Shown here: positions 1 through 10,204 of the stretch, piece after piece
Layout: each line of letters begins with the position of its first letter
Position numbering within the stretch: the stretch's first letter is position 1
NCBI GenBank assembly: GCA_029916745.1
Contig: JARXWK010000008.1
Location: 1-64,000 of the forward strand
Reading direction: 5' to 3'
Origin: Dysgonomonadaceae bacterium PH5-43
GTDB taxonomy: Bacteria; Bacteroidota; Bacteroidia; Bacteroidales; Azobacteroidaceae
Length of the DNA: 64,000 nt
Notes under the pieces: model-generated
Told to the model about the DNA's origin: nothing
Databases searched by the model: none
What the model saw: the letters and a program-made list of their open reading frames with translations, nothing else
Translations under genes and position numbers: made by a program

Positions 1-411
1 ATAATAAGTTTCGTCATTACCCAAGGCAACATAGATGACAGGGAGCCTTTGTCCATGGACAGCTTCATTGAGAAGGTGTCCGGCAAACTTTATGCTGATA
101 GGGGATATATTTCACAGAAACTCAAAGAAATCTTATTTGTCGATGGCATTCATTTTGTGTATAAAATGAGAAACAATATGAAAGGAGGAGAAATCCCATT
201 AACCGACCGAATCTTGCTTCGTAAGCGGGCAGTGATTGAATCTGTTAATGATGAATTGAAAAACATATGCCAGATTGAGCACACCAGACACCGCTCTTTC
301 ACTAATTTTATAACCAATCTAATAGCAGGACTCTTAGCATATAGCTTTCTGCCTAAGAAGCCTGCCATCAAAGTTGATTATGTAGAGGACATGCAGCTTG
401 CTTTATTCTAA
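1..411 (+). CDS. IS982-family transposase, 3' part
   Basis: This is the C-terminal part of a DDE transposase. The frame is open from the first base of the window, so the true start lies outside it. The translated part has the LYADRGY and LLRKRAVIESVNDELKN blocks and the HRSF motif that I recognise from IS982-family enzymes of Bacteroidota, including the late catalytic Glu region. The reading frame ends normally with a stop codon, so nothing suggests decay in the visible part. The element end is probably within the roughly 50 bases after the stop, but the other terminal repeat is not in view. It lies upstream of, and in the same orientation as, the giant surface-protein gene. Confidence 0.85.
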   Translation: MISFVITQGNIDDREPLSMDSFIEKVSGKLYADRGYISQKLKEILFVDGIHFVYKMRNNMKGGEIPLTDRILLRKRAVIESVNDELKNICQIEHTRHRSFTNFITNLIAGLLAYSFLPKKPAIKVDYVEDMQLALF

Positions 412-439
412 TCTTATATCGAACTCACGTTAAACAATG

Positions 440-467
440 TTTGATTATTGAATATTCATTATCTTTG
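440..467 (+). promoter_or_regulatory. Putative promoter of the giant surface-protein gene
   Basis: A TATCTTTG box at 460-467 fits the Bacteroidota -7 consensus TAnnTTTG. A TTTG lies at 440-443, but the spacer of 16 nt is shorter than the usual 19-21, so the upstream half is doubtful. The start codon is about 95 nt downstream. Confidence 0.4.
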
Positions 468-563
468 TCTCGAATATAAGTAGGTTATTATCAAGAAAAT
501 ACAACTACTGTTTTAGTTGTTGTAAAGTATACATTGTTGAACATATAAAAATGATAAAAAAAT

Positions 564-3500
564 ATGAACACACTAATTATTTTTATAAAAGACAGAATGG
601 CAAGAAATCAATTCCTTGAAATTCGCAAATTAGTATCTATCGTGGCTTTTATTTTTATTAGTACACAGGGTATCTTTGCTCAATTTACAGATGGACAAAT
701 AATAACAATACAAAGTGATTATAGTACGTCTAAAAATTATTTGTCGGCAAATTCCCGTGGCGATGCCATTACTAATCCTAATACTCATAGCCTTAATTGC
801 TTGTGGAAAGTACATACAAATCCAAATAACACAAATCAATATTGTTTCGAAAGTGTAGCTTTTCCTGGTCGCTATATAAATAATAGCAGCAATAAACTTG
901 CTTTAACTATTAGCAACAATACACCCACAAATAATTCCTACTTTTTCAAATTGACCGACAACAACACACGATTACAAAGCGTATCAAGCTCAAAATATTA
1001 TTTTCGATACAACAGCGGTTGGTCTTTAAGTACTAGCAGTAACCCAATATCAGCGAGAAATTTACTTTTTGAAACCTACACATACACCCCTGACGAAGGT
1101 GAGGTAACAATGAGTATAGACCCACCTTCTAAAAAATTTCCATTATCAGGAGGTAGTCAAAACTTCACCGTGAATATTATTGGCGGTGGAGGAACTTTCA
1201 ATTCAAGCACTACAAACAACTCTATACCAACGACTTCCTTCTGGGCGGGAGGGGTAACCCTTGAATACTCCGTAAACAACGATATTTTTCAAATAAGCAA
1301 CACTTCAACTACTGGAGTTACCATAACCGTTGATGCCACCACACAACAAATAACCGGAACACTTACAGCTACAGCTAAAATCAATGACGAAACCGTCGCC
1401 ACCGTTAGAGCTACACTTAGCACCTCTCTATCCCTTTCGTTTGCACATAAAAAAGGTGCATCGGGCAGAGCCTTAATTGACAATGGCAAAGGCATTATGA
1501 TGCAAGGTGTACACGAGCAAAGGCAGGTTATATATATGAATGCCGGAGACAGTCGACAATTATTATTACCTCAGCAGAGTCAAAATTATATGGATGGCTA
1601 TATCCGATGGTATAACTACGATACTGATGCTAAAATAGCAACGGGATTTTCTAAAACAAACGGGAGCAAAACTTTTACCGATGCTGTTTTTGGACTTTAT
1701 ACCACAGGAACCTCAAGCTCTAAAGTCGGCAATCCAGGCATAGCAACTTATACCATGCCTTCTACTGTTGCCCCAATAACAATAGCTTGCGATGTATCTC
1801 AGTATGGCGATTACACTAATACTGGAGGTATATTCACAGAACCCACCTTATCTTACCGAATGATATACGAAATTCGCCCAGCTTCGGAAATGGTCGAAAT
1901 GTTAACTCCTTGCACTGGCGATAAGTTTTTTGAAGAACGTAATATTATAGCTCCTGCAGATGTTAGTATTAATATCGGACCTCAATATAAATATGTAGGA
2001 AGTGCCAATTCTTCTTATTACTATAACAACAACAGCACTCTTACCCAAATAACCTCCGCAACGTGGTATAAAAATGGCAATATACATTGGGTGTTAGGTG
2101 CTCCTGCTGATTTTCGTATGATTACTATTTCGGGAACCGCAGGAACAACAGACGTCTACACCTTAGTAGGTGAGGGTCATAATATTGTTAAACTTAATAT
2201 TACATTTAAAGATGTTGCAAATAATGGCAATACACTAGGTATAGGTCCTATGCACGAAACCAATGGCACTGCAATTATTAACAATGCAACATTAAAAGAA
2301 AAATACACCCTACTCACCAGTCGCGATTTCGATTATCAAGACGGAGGAACGGGTAATTTATACCCCAATCCTCTACCCTGGCAAGAAATGAGCTATGGAT
2401 TTACGTATACAGGAACTGGCTCTCCTACAAAATTAAGACTTCCAGGTTTTGCCGATCAAAGCGAATATGCTTTAATTCGTAACACTGCTAATTTACCTAG
2501 TGATGTTGACTGGCTACAAAAGGCTGTTGAAAATAAGAGTGGAACAAACAACGGCTACTTTGTGTATATAGATGCTGGTCTTCTTCCTGGTATTGTAGCA
2601 GATTTATCTGTAGATGGAGATTTATGCCCTGGTGCTACCCTTGCATTCTCTTGTTGGATTAATAATCTTGGAACTGGCACTAATCCTACACCTCCTAACC
2701 TAAACTTCATATTAACAGGAGTTAGCAATGGCGAAGTTAAAGAATTAGAATGCTTCACCACAGGTAATGTAAGCTCTGACGCAGACGATAGAGGTAAATG
2801 GCATCAAGTTTTTTATGAATTTACTCTTTCGGAAGAGAAATACGAAGAATATCGACTACAGATATACAACAACGGAACCAACTCTACTGGTAATGACTTC
2901 GGCATTGATGAAATCCGTATTTATACTAAGAAATTACCAAACAGAAGTACTCAAGCTATGGTAGACTGTAGTGCCGACGATGGCGTTCATACTGCTATTC
3001 TTGCAATAGACTATATGAGTCCCGCATATAAAGAAATCGTTTGGACAGAAAACGTTACCGAAGCAACCTTCTTCTATCAGTGGCAAGAAGAAAACGGCAA
3101 TGTGGTGAATATAAACAACTACCTTAATATGGCTGGCTTATCTGATGGATATGGAAAGATAACTTTAGACAAATGGCAAACAGGAGATGACGCTCCCGGC
3201 ACTGTCTATTCCAATTTAGCAACCTTTTTTGCCCAAGAAGGCACTCCTGACGAAACAACTTTCTTTTATGTAATGGAAAGCCTAAAAGACGCTAATGGCG
3301 ATGACGAAATTCGTCCAGTGCTATATATTGTGCAACGAAGCGCAATGTTTACCGTAGGCAACACTTACTACTCTGCTGTAGCCGAGTCGGCAGAAGGGTT
3401 AGGAAGAGCTGATTGTAATACACGAAGTTCTTTTACCGTTCGCCAGCCTGTGAATGTTGTTATCGACGATGGAGGATTAGGATTAAGCACCAACACTCTT

Positions 3501-6278
3501 TGCGCTGGTAATAAATATACAGTTAGAACACAATTGTTTGCTTCCGATGTTGACGGCAACGTAGTTGAAGGCTATTGTCTTTCCGACTGGTACACTGGTA
3601 GAGAACTAACTCAAACCGAAGTAGATAAAATTAACGAGAACTTAAAACTCTTTAGAGGAGTATATAAAGATGCAAATACATTTGAGAAAACTGTTTCTGG
3701 CACATACACACAGGAGGTAAAAACTTATCTACTGGACTATAAAAATTATTTCATGCTTGCGACTAAAGATGTTGAAATTGCAGTACCTGAAGCTGGACAA
3801 CCACTTGTTTATTATATCTTCCCGATTAAAGAAACAGCTGCACCCTTATCAACATCCGATACTGGAGAGTTTATTTTCTGTACCGAACCGCCCGTGCGAG
3901 CAGAGTTCAAAGGTGTTGCTTTAGCTAAGTACGGAGATGTACAATTAGGCAATTTACCACCAGAAATAGAAGATAAAATACCAAATGTAAGAGTATCAAA
4001 AAATACCGAGATAATAACAATACCTGTTTACGACTCCAACCTTGCAGATGAAGACGGAGATGTACACGGCAGCATTGACGAATTTATTATTTACGAATCT
4101 ACAGACCCTGCCTATAACAGTGACAAAACGTACGTTTTAGAAGTTCAAGAGGGTATATTGTCTTCAGGTAATTCTCTAAAACTTAAAGCTAAAGCTACTG
4201 GCAATACTTTAGAACTAAAAGAAGGATACACTTATAGTTTTTATGGAAATATAGACACCGACGAAAACTTTGGCGATTGCAGCGTTAGAGCAACATACTT
4301 TAATCTTTTAGTTGTGCCAGAAGTAGTGGTATGGAGTCCACAGGGTGATAACAGCTCTTGGAATAACGACAACAACTGGAAAACAACTGATGGACGTTCA
4401 GGATTTGTTCCGTTAGCTACAACTGATGTTATATTAAAAACTAAAAATGCTAATGGAGATATTGTTACTTGGCCTACTTTAGTTACAACATCAAACAGCC
4501 CCGAAGATAACGACTATCATACGCTAGGTGCTGGTGCCACCAATTATATAACATACGATGTTCATTACGCAAAAAATGCTTGTAAGAATATCTACTTAGA
4601 GCCTGGTGCTAAGTTGGTTAATCAACACGCGTTGAATTACGAAAAAGCATTTGTTGATATGAAAGTCGATCTTTACCGTTGGGTAATGCTAGCTCCTCCT
4701 TTGAAAGATATGTATGCGGGAGACTTCTTTATTCCTAAAAACGGATACTCGAAACAAGAAGGTTTCGAAGATGATGGAAGTATTTTCTATTCACAATCTA
4801 CCCCACCCGATCACAGACGTTACGAATATCCAAACTGGCAATCTATATATGGTAAATCGTCGTTAAACATTGCTTATGAAAATATGGACGGATATCCTAT
4901 CAACTACGGCAACGACGGTTGGTTAGATAAGCCTACAAACTATTTAGCTGAAAAATATAATCCTGGAACAGGGTTGGGTATTTGGGCTGAAGATAGAGTA
5001 CAAACTGGTAATTGGAAAGATAAAAAACCTGTAACTTTCCGATTCCCAAAAACTCAAACTTCTTATTACTACTATAACGATAACGATGCTCAAATGAGCG
5101 AATATGCATCTACTTCAAGAGGAAGTAACAATGCTGCTTTCAAATTTGCTTTCGAACCAAATGCAACTGACACAAATGGAGACCCTATAATGAAAGTTAC
5201 AATAAATAACGATGCTGAAGGTTCTGTATTTTTAGTAGGAAATCCATTTATGGCAGATTTAAGTTTAGCCGCTTTCTTAGCACAAAATCCTCATTTGTCG
5301 CGCACGGTTAGAATATTCACTAATAACGGAGAAGACTATGAAGGTGTAAATCCTCCCATAGGCGACGAAACTGTTATTTTAGAAACTGGCACTAAAACAT
5401 CTGAAGGCATTTATGCTCTATCTGAAGGAAATCAAGAACTAAAAACTTGGATACAACCAATGCGTTCGTTCTTAGTTGAATTGGCAAAAGGAACTTCTAA
5501 AACTCTCAAAGTTATATTCACTCCAGAAATGGCAGGTTTCGTTTACGACACCGACACTGAAGCATTAAGAAGCAATGTGAATAAAAAGAAAAGGGATAGA
5601 TTAACTATATCCGTCGATTGGGAAGGCAACAATAGTAAAACTATGATTGCCTTCAACGATAAAACATCAACAAGCTACGATAGTAAAGAAGATGCGCTGC
5701 TGTATTCGGGTATTTTCCAAAATTCGACTCCTGCTATTGCTGCCTACTCTGTTGCTGACAACAAAGCTTTGAGCATTAATTTAATTCCAAAAGAAGAATC
5801 AATTATGATTCCGTTAGGGTTGATGGTGAATCCTAAACAAGAGCAAGATGTTTATGCTTCGTGGACTTTCTCAGGATTAGATGGTATAAATTATGATTTA
5901 TATCTACTCGATACTAAAACTGGGGAACATAGCATACTAAAAGAAGATACACAGTTAGATTTAGAAACACCAACTAATAGTCAAAGATATTTTATTGTTG
6001 GAAATAAGCTTAACGATGTGTCTATTCCTTCTGTAGAGATTGAAGACTCTTCAAAGAGTAATGTAAAAATCAGTCAAGAAGGCACAGGTAAAGCAGTTAT
6101 ATATTCAACAGATAAAATTAAAGAGTATAGTTTCTTCAATATTTTCGGACAATTAATTAAATCTGAAAACAACATAAACCAATCTGTTTGTAGCGTTTCG
6201 CAGCTTACTACTGGAATATACATAGTTAACGTGATTACTGAAACATCATCAACGACTCTAAAAGTAATTATAAACTGA
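564..6278 (+). CDS. Giant T9SS-secreted surface protein (1904 aa)
   Basis: This is a predicted exported cell-surface protein of unknown function. A signal peptide ends near the FAQ at residues 38-40; a second ATG at 597 would give a more compact signal peptide and may be the real start. The body is rich in Asn, Thr and Tyr, with beta-sandwich-like stretches. Near residue 1270 there is a WNNDNNW motif that begins a long C-terminal region also seen, in diverged form, in the 1409-aa protein at 17815. The last 75-80 residues (YSFFNIFGQLIKS, then TTGIYIVNV and a final KVIIN) are a type A T9SS sorting domain. The stop codon is 1 nt from the start of the next gene, which implies translational coupling. 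I cannot name a substrate or enzymatic activity; an adhesin or matrix role is only a guess. Confidence 0.85.
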   Translation: MNTLIIFIKDRMARNQFLEIRKLVSIVAFIFISTQGIFAQFTDGQIITIQSDYSTSKNYLSANSRGDAITNPNTHSLNCLWKVHTNPNNTNQYCFESVAFPGRYINNSSNKLALTISNNTPTNNSYFFKLTDNNTRLQSVSSSKYYFRYNSGWSLSTSSNPISARNLLFETYTYTPDEGEVTMSIDPPSKKFPLSGGSQNFTVNIIGGGGTFNSSTTNNSIPTTSFWAGGVTLEYSVNNDIFQISNTSTTGVTITVDATTQQITGTLTATAKINDETVATVRATLSTSLSLSFAHKKGASGRALIDNGKGIMMQGVHEQRQVIYMNAGDSRQLLLPQQSQNYMDGYIRWYNYDTDAKIATGFSKTNGSKTFTDAVFGLYTTGTSSSKVGNPGIATYTMPSTVAPITIACDVSQYGDYTNTGGIFTEPTLSYRMIYEIRPASEMVEMLTPCTGDKFFEERNIIAPADVSINIGPQYKYVGSANSSYYYNNNSTLTQITSATWYKNGNIHWVLGAPADFRMITISGTAGTTDVYTLVGEGHNIVKLNITFKDVANNGNTLGIGPMHETNGTAIINNATLKEKYTLLTSRDFDYQDGGTGNLYPNPLPWQEMSYGFTYTGTGSPTKLRLPGFADQSEYALIRNTANLPSDVDWLQKAVENKSGTNNGYFVYIDAGLLPGIVADLSVDGDLCPGATLAFSCWINNLGTGTNPTPPNLNFILTGVSNGEVKELECFTTGNVSSDADDRGKWHQVFYEFTLSEEKYEEYRLQIYNNGTNSTGNDFGIDEIRIYTKKLPNRSTQAMVDCSADDGVHTAILAIDYMSPAYKEIVWTENVTEATFFYQWQEENGNVVNINNYLNMAGLSDGYGKITLDKWQTGDDAPGTVYSNLATFFAQEGTPDETTFFYVMESLKDANGDDEIRPVLYIVQRSAMFTVGNTYYSAVAESAEGLGRADCNTRSSFTVRQPVNVVIDDGGLGLSTNTLCAGNKYTVRTQLFASDVDGNVVEGYCLSDWYTGRELTQTEVDKINENLKLFRGVYKDANTFEKTVSGTYTQEVKTYLLDYKNYFMLATKDVEIAVPEAGQPLVYYIFPIKETAAPLSTSDTGEFIFCTEPPVRAEFKGVALAKYGDVQLGNLPPEIEDKIPNVRVSKNTEIITIPVYDSNLADEDGDVHGSIDEFIIYESTDPAYNSDKTYVLEVQEGILSSGNSLKLKAKATGNTLELKEGYTYSFYGNIDTDENFGDCSVRATYFNLLVVPEVVVWSPQGDNSSWNNDNNWKTTDGRSGFVPLATTDVILKTKNANGDIVTWPTLVTTSNSPEDNDYHTLGAGATNYITYDVHYAKNACKNIYLEPGAKLVNQHALNYEKAFVDMKVDLYRWVMLAPPLKDMYAGDFFIPKNGYSKQEGFEDDGSIFYSQSTPPDHRRYEYPNWQSIYGKSSLNIAYENMDGYPINYGNDGWLDKPTNYLAEKYNPGTGLGIWAEDRVQTGNWKDKKPVTFRFPKTQTSYYYYNDNDAQMSEYASTSRGSNNAAFKFAFEPNATDTNGDPIMKVTINNDAEGSVFLVGNPFMADLSLAAFLAQNPHLSRTVRIFTNNGEDYEGVNPPIGDETVILETGTKTSEGIYALSEGNQELKTWIQPMRSFLVELAKGTSKTLKVIFTPEMAGFVYDTDTEALRSNVNKKKRDRLTISVDWEGNNSKTMIAFNDKTSTSYDSKEDALLYSGIFQNSTPAIAAYSVADNKALSINLIPKEESIMIPLGLMVNPKQEQDVYASWTFSGLDGINYDLYLLDTKTGEHSILKEDTQLDLETPTNSQRYFIVGNKLNDVSIPSVEIEDSSKSNVKISQEGTGKAVIYSTDKIKEYSFFNIFGQLIKSENNINQSVCSVSQLTTGIYIVNVITETSSTTLKVIIN

Positions 6279-6279
6279 T

Positions 6280-6600
6280 ATGAAGATTAAATTATTTATA
6301 ATTAGTGCTTTAATGCTAATAACCTTTTCTCTTCAAGCTCAGAACTATGATTTTAGCGAAGGGGTTCAAAATGAAGGAAATGTAACGTATTCTATTGATG
6401 AATGCGCACTACCTTCAGATAAATACTTTAATGAGTTTATTAGAAACGAAGGAGTATTAAGAGCTCCAGGCAGACCAGAAGGAAACGATGGCGCTATTGG
6501 AAATCCAGCCCCTGTAAGAGATGGGGTTATGCTAATCGTTGGATTAGCTATCGTTTATGGGGCTATTAAAATTAAAAGAAGAAAAACATGTAAGGAATAA
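6280..6600 (+). CDS. Small protein with exosortase-type C-terminal tail (106 aa)
   Basis: The protein has an N-terminal signal peptide (cleavage probably after LQAQ), about 55 residues of mature domain, then a Pro/Gly-rich linker, the motif PAPVRDG, one hydrophobic segment of about 16 residues and a basic end (KIKRRK). That layout is the tripartite form of exosortase/archaeosortase substrates. The same layout and the P-[V/I]-x-D-G motif recur in the protein at 22077. Both genes directly follow a giant T9SS cargo gene. I infer that the tail is cleaved by the exosortase-like enzyme at 22914 and the rest is placed on the surface, perhaps attached to or assisting its large neighbour. No homologue is recognised for the mature part; a simple membrane-anchored protein is the alternative. 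Confidence 0.75.
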   Translation: MKIKLFIISALMLITFSLQAQNYDFSEGVQNEGNVTYSIDECALPSDKYFNEFIRNEGVLRAPGRPEGNDGAIGNPAPVRDGVMLIVGLAIVYGAIKIKRRKTCKE

Positions 6601-6630
6601 AACAGATAGAAAAACACTTAAACACGAAAT

Positions 6631-6678
6631 GAGGGTGAGTCAAAATAAAAAAAAGTTGGCACACCCTCTATCTTTTTT
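6631..6678 (+). terminator. Rho-independent terminator after the first cassette
   Basis: A GAGGGTG...CACCCTC stem, extended by further pairs through AGTCAA/TTGGCA, encloses an A-rich loop and is followed by TCTTTTTT. It would end the transcript of the giant gene plus small gene. The rest of 6601-6953 is AT-rich and shows no gene to me. Confidence 0.7.
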
Positions 6679-6900
6679 GATGAGTCTTCTTCCTTGAAAC
6701 ACAACAGTAAAGCTAGATACCTTCTCAAACCAAAGCAACGACAAACAATTACCACCAATAATCTTTTTCGGAAAACTTTTCAATCAAACAAAATCAAACA
6801 AACATTAACTATCAATTAGTTAGCTTTTATTTTAGAAAACTTAACAATTTATTTGAACAAAAACACTTATCCTTTGAGTGAATATTAGAAAGATTATATA

Positions 6901-6908
6901 TACTTTTG
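6901..6908 (+). promoter_or_regulatory. Putative -7 promoter box of nrdDG
   Basis: TACTTTTG matches the Bacteroidota -7 consensus and lies about 45 nt before the nrdD start. A TTTG occurs at 6873-6876, but its 24-nt spacing is longer than usual. Confidence 0.45.
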
Positions 6909-6953
6909 CCTTCTCATTACTATTAACATATTCAATAAAAGAACAAAGATATT

Positions 6954-9044
6954 ATGGACGTGCTTATCATTAAAAGAGATGGCAAAAAAGAGGTTTTCTC
7001 TTTAGAAAAGATTAAGAATGCAATAGCCAAGGCATTCTTGTCGGTTGGTAGTTTCGCTACGCAAGACGTAATAACAAACATTCTAAGTCGCGTAACTATA
7101 AGTAACGATATTACAGTTGAAGAAATTCAAAATCAAGTAGAGGTTGCTTTAATGGCCGAACGCTACTATGCGGTTGCTAAATCGTATATGCTATATCGAC
7201 AAAAGCACACAGAAGACAGAGAAGTTGCCGAGAAACTAAAATTCTTAATGAACTATTGCGATGCTCAAAATGCTGCATCTGGCAGTAAATACGATTCAAA
7301 TGCCAATGTAGAGAATAAGAATATGGCAACTCTTATAGGCGAACTCCCTAAATCTAACTTTATTCGTCTTAACAGAAAGATGCTTACCGACCGTATTAAA
7401 GAAATGTACGGAAAAGAAATCTCTGACAAATACATTGATTTACTTAACAATCATTTTATTTACAAAAACGACGAAACAAGCTTAGCCAACTATTGTGCAA
7501 GTATAACTATGTATCCTTGGCTACTTAAAGGCACTGCCGAGATAGGTGGAAACTCTAAACCTCCCACTAATCTTAAATCTTTTTGCGGAGGCTTTGTAAA
7601 TATGGTATTTATGGTATCGAGTATGCTTAGCGGTGCTTGTGCCACTCCCGAATTTCTTATGTATATGAACTATTTCATAGGCTTAGAATACGGCAATGAC
7701 TACTACCAAGGAGCCGACAAAGTTGTTGATCTATCAAAAAAACAACGCACAATAGATAAAGTTATCACCGATTATTTCGAACAGATAGTTTATTCTATAA
7801 ACCAACCAACAGGAGCAAGAAACTTCCAAGCTGTATTTTGGAACATATCTTACTACGACAAGTATTACTTCGACAGCATATTCGGAGAATTTATTTTCCC
7901 CGACGGAAGCAAACCACATTGGGACTCTCTTAATTGGCTACAAAAACGTTTTATGAAGTGGTTCAATCAAGAACGTACTCGTGCTATTCTTACTTTCCCT
8001 GTAGAAACAATGGCTCTGCTTACAGAAAACGGAGATGCTAAAGACAAAGAATATGGAGATTTTACTGCCGAGATGTATTCCGAAGGTCATTCTTTCTTTA
8101 CTTACATAAGCGACAACGCCGACAGTTTAAGTAGCTGTTGCCGACTTAGAAATGAGATTACCGACAATGGTTTCAGTTACACTTTAGGTGCAGGTGGAGT
8201 TTCTACCGGCTCGAAGAGTGTGCTTACTATAAATCTGAACCGTTGCATACAACACGCTTACCGAAAAGGTATTCATTACCAGTTTTTCTTAGAAGAAGTT
8301 ATTGATCTTGTACATAAAGTGCAAATGGCTTACAACGAAAACCTTAAATATATGCAAGAAAAAGGTATGCTTCCGTTGTTCGATGCTGGATATATAAATT
8401 TAAGTCGCCAGTACCTTACCATAGGCGTAAACGGTTTAGTTGAAGCTGCCGAGTTCTTAGGTATGGAAATTAACGATAACGATAACTACCAAAAGTTTGT
8501 GGAAAACATCTTAGGTACGATTGAAACTTACAACAAGAAATATCGCACAAAAGAATTGATGTTTAACTGCGAAATGATTCCTGCCGAAAACGTTGGTGTT
8601 AAACACGCTAAATGGGACAAAGAGGCTGGATTCGTATCTAAGCGCGACTGCTACAACAGTTATTTCTATATAGTAGAAGACGAATCTCTTAACGTAATCG
8701 ACAAGATACGCCTTCACGGTAAGAAATACATAGAACATTTAACCGGAGGTTCGGCTCTTCACTTAAATATGGAAGAACATTTAAGCAAAGAACAATATCG
8801 CCACTTACTTAAAGTAGCAACTGCTGAGGGTTGTAATTACCTAACATTCAACATTCCGAATACGGTATGTAACGATTGTAACCACATAGATAAACGTAAT
8901 CTAAAAACTTGTCCTAAATGTGGAAGCGAAAACTTAGATTACCTAACTCGCATCATCGGTTATATGAAACGAATAAGCAATTTCTCACAACACAGACAAA
9001 AAGAGGCTAAGCTTCGTCATTATGCTACGGTACAACAACTATAA
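6954..9044 (+). CDS. nrdD: Anaerobic ribonucleoside-triphosphate reductase NrdD
   Basis: This glycyl-radical enzyme reduces ribonucleoside triphosphates to deoxyribonucleotides without oxygen, in the cytoplasm. The N-terminal ~90 residues look like an ATP-cone regulatory domain. Near the C terminus are two Cys pairs (CNDC about 639-642, CPKC about 653-656) that form the zinc site, followed by RIIGY with the likely radical glycine near 669. The 696-aa length suits the family. The activase gene nrdG starts inside its last codons (23-nt overlap), so the two are co-translated. The gene indicates an anaerobic or facultative lifestyle. Confidence 0.96.
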   Translation: MDVLIIKRDGKKEVFSLEKIKNAIAKAFLSVGSFATQDVITNILSRVTISNDITVEEIQNQVEVALMAERYYAVAKSYMLYRQKHTEDREVAEKLKFLMNYCDAQNAASGSKYDSNANVENKNMATLIGELPKSNFIRLNRKMLTDRIKEMYGKEISDKYIDLLNNHFIYKNDETSLANYCASITMYPWLLKGTAEIGGNSKPPTNLKSFCGGFVNMVFMVSSMLSGACATPEFLMYMNYFIGLEYGNDYYQGADKVVDLSKKQRTIDKVITDYFEQIVYSINQPTGARNFQAVFWNISYYDKYYFDSIFGEFIFPDGSKPHWDSLNWLQKRFMKWFNQERTRAILTFPVETMALLTENGDAKDKEYGDFTAEMYSEGHSFFTYISDNADSLSSCCRLRNEITDNGFSYTLGAGGVSTGSKSVLTINLNRCIQHAYRKGIHYQFFLEEVIDLVHKVQMAYNENLKYMQEKGMLPLFDAGYINLSRQYLTIGVNGLVEAAEFLGMEINDNDNYQKFVENILGTIETYNKKYRTKELMFNCEMIPAENVGVKHAKWDKEAGFVSKRDCYNSYFYIVEDESLNVIDKIRLHGKKYIEHLTGGSALHLNMEEHLSKEQYRHLLKVATAEGCNYLTFNIPNTVCNDCNHIDKRNLKTCPKCGSENLDYLTRIIGYMKRISNFSQHRQKEAKLRHYATVQQL

Positions 9045-9480
9045 TATAGTATTCCAAGAAATTCCCAACGAAGTAACTCTGGCAATAAACATCTCCAATT
9101 GCCCTAATCGTTGCAAGGGCTGCCATAGTCCTTACCTCTGGGAAGACTCTGGAAATTTACTAAACAAGGAATCTTTAATGGAACTGCTAAACAAGTATGG
9201 CAGTTCCATTACTTGCGTCTGCTTTATGGGAGGAGATATTAGTCCCTACGAAGTAGAAGAGCTTTCTGTGTTTATACGTAAAGAATACAATCTTAAGACA
9301 GGTTGGTATTCCGGAAAAAACAAATTACCACAAAACTTATCCATATCTAACTTTAACTACATCAAACTTGGCGCCTACATTTCTGAATTAGGAGGGTTAG
9401 ATTCGCCTACTACAAACCAGAGAATGTATAAGATAGAGAATGGAGAGATGAAGGATATTACCAAGTGGTATCACAAATAA
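9022..9480 (+). CDS. nrdG: Anaerobic ribonucleotide reductase activase NrdG
   Basis: This is a radical-SAM enzyme that installs the glycyl radical on NrdD. The CPNRCKGC motif (Cys 27, 31 and 34) is the CxxxCxxC ligand set for the 4Fe-4S cluster. The 152-aa length is normal for a short NrdG. The start overlaps the end of nrdD. Its 3' end overlaps by 23 nt the 3' end of the convergent gene on the minus strand, so the two transcripts run into each other. Confidence 0.95.
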   Translation: MLRYNNYNIVFQEIPNEVTLAINISNCPNRCKGCHSPYLWEDSGNLLNKESLMELLNKYGSSITCVCFMGGDISPYEVEELSVFIRKEYNLKTGWYSGKNKLPQNLSISNFNYIKLGAYISELGGLDSPTTNQRMYKIENGEMKDITKWYHK

Positions 9481-10204
9481 AGCACAATTCTTTAGTCTTA
9501 TCATTTCCATAATAATCATGAATAAAGATAGGAAAAGCACTCAATACTGCAACCATTGGCGGTTCCCTATTAATGAACTTACTTAATTGATTCGTAAATA
9601 TTAAAGATTGAGTAATAATATCTTCAGGAAATTCAAAGGAATCAAATACGATATAATTCATCTTCTTCAAATGAACATATATCAATCGCTTCCACACTTC
9701 AGTATTATAAAGAGTGAAATTGCTTAATTCTTTCATACAAGTAGAATGAACAAGATTTTTATAGTTAATATTCTCTTTACACTCCACATTCAAGTATTTA
9801 AAAGAATTATAACAGTCAATATGCTTTAGAGACTCTACCATAGGATAACTAATATAGAGCTTTCCCTTATCTGTTTCTTCATTAAAGAAGTTCAAAAGTT
9901 TATTCAATTTATCATCATCTGCCACAGTGGAATGTCCATCGTAATCAAAGAACATATAAATCTCAGCGAAATCAGTTCTTCTATAATTCTTCAATATATC
10001 GGCATTTTGAGTTCTTTCTTTTAACAAGTTGAAAGTGTCTAAATCTTCATCAGCTTCTATATCTCTATAGATTTGATAAATCTCTCCCGAATATACACAA
10101 GTAACAACTGTATTATCTGGCACAAAAAACTCTTTTTGTAAGTTATCTACAATTTGCTTTTCGGTTTTGATTCCTTCGAATACAAATAAAATATTAGTCG
10201 ACAT
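9458..10204 (-). CDS. TOPRIM/RloB-like effector of a two-gene defence module
   Basis: The 248-aa protein opens with ILFVFEGIKTEKQI and later has YMFFDYDGH. The Glu in the first motif and the D-x-D in the second match a TOPRIM-type metal site, like RloB-like and AriB/AbiL-type proteins. It follows the ATPase gene with an 11-nt overlap, which shows that the two form one operon. Known ATPase plus TOPRIM pairs (PARIS AriA/AriB, AbiL, Gabija-like) are anti-phage abortive-infection systems in which the ATPase senses and the TOPRIM nuclease acts. I infer the same role here. I cannot tell from sequence alone which named system it belongs to, and part of the C-terminal half is unfamiliar. Confidence 0.65.
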   Translation of the reverse strand: MSTNILFVFEGIKTEKQIVDNLQKEFFVPDNTVVTCVYSGEIYQIYRDIEADEDLDTFNLLKERTQNADILKNYRRTDFAEIYMFFDYDGHSTVADDDKLNKLLNFFNEETDKGKLYISYPMVESLKHIDCYNSFKYLNVECKENINYKNLVHSTCMKELSNFTLYNTEVWKRLIYVHLKKMNYIVFDSFEFPEDIITQSLIFTNQLSKFINREPPMVAVLSAFPIFIHDYYGNDKTKELCFICDTTW

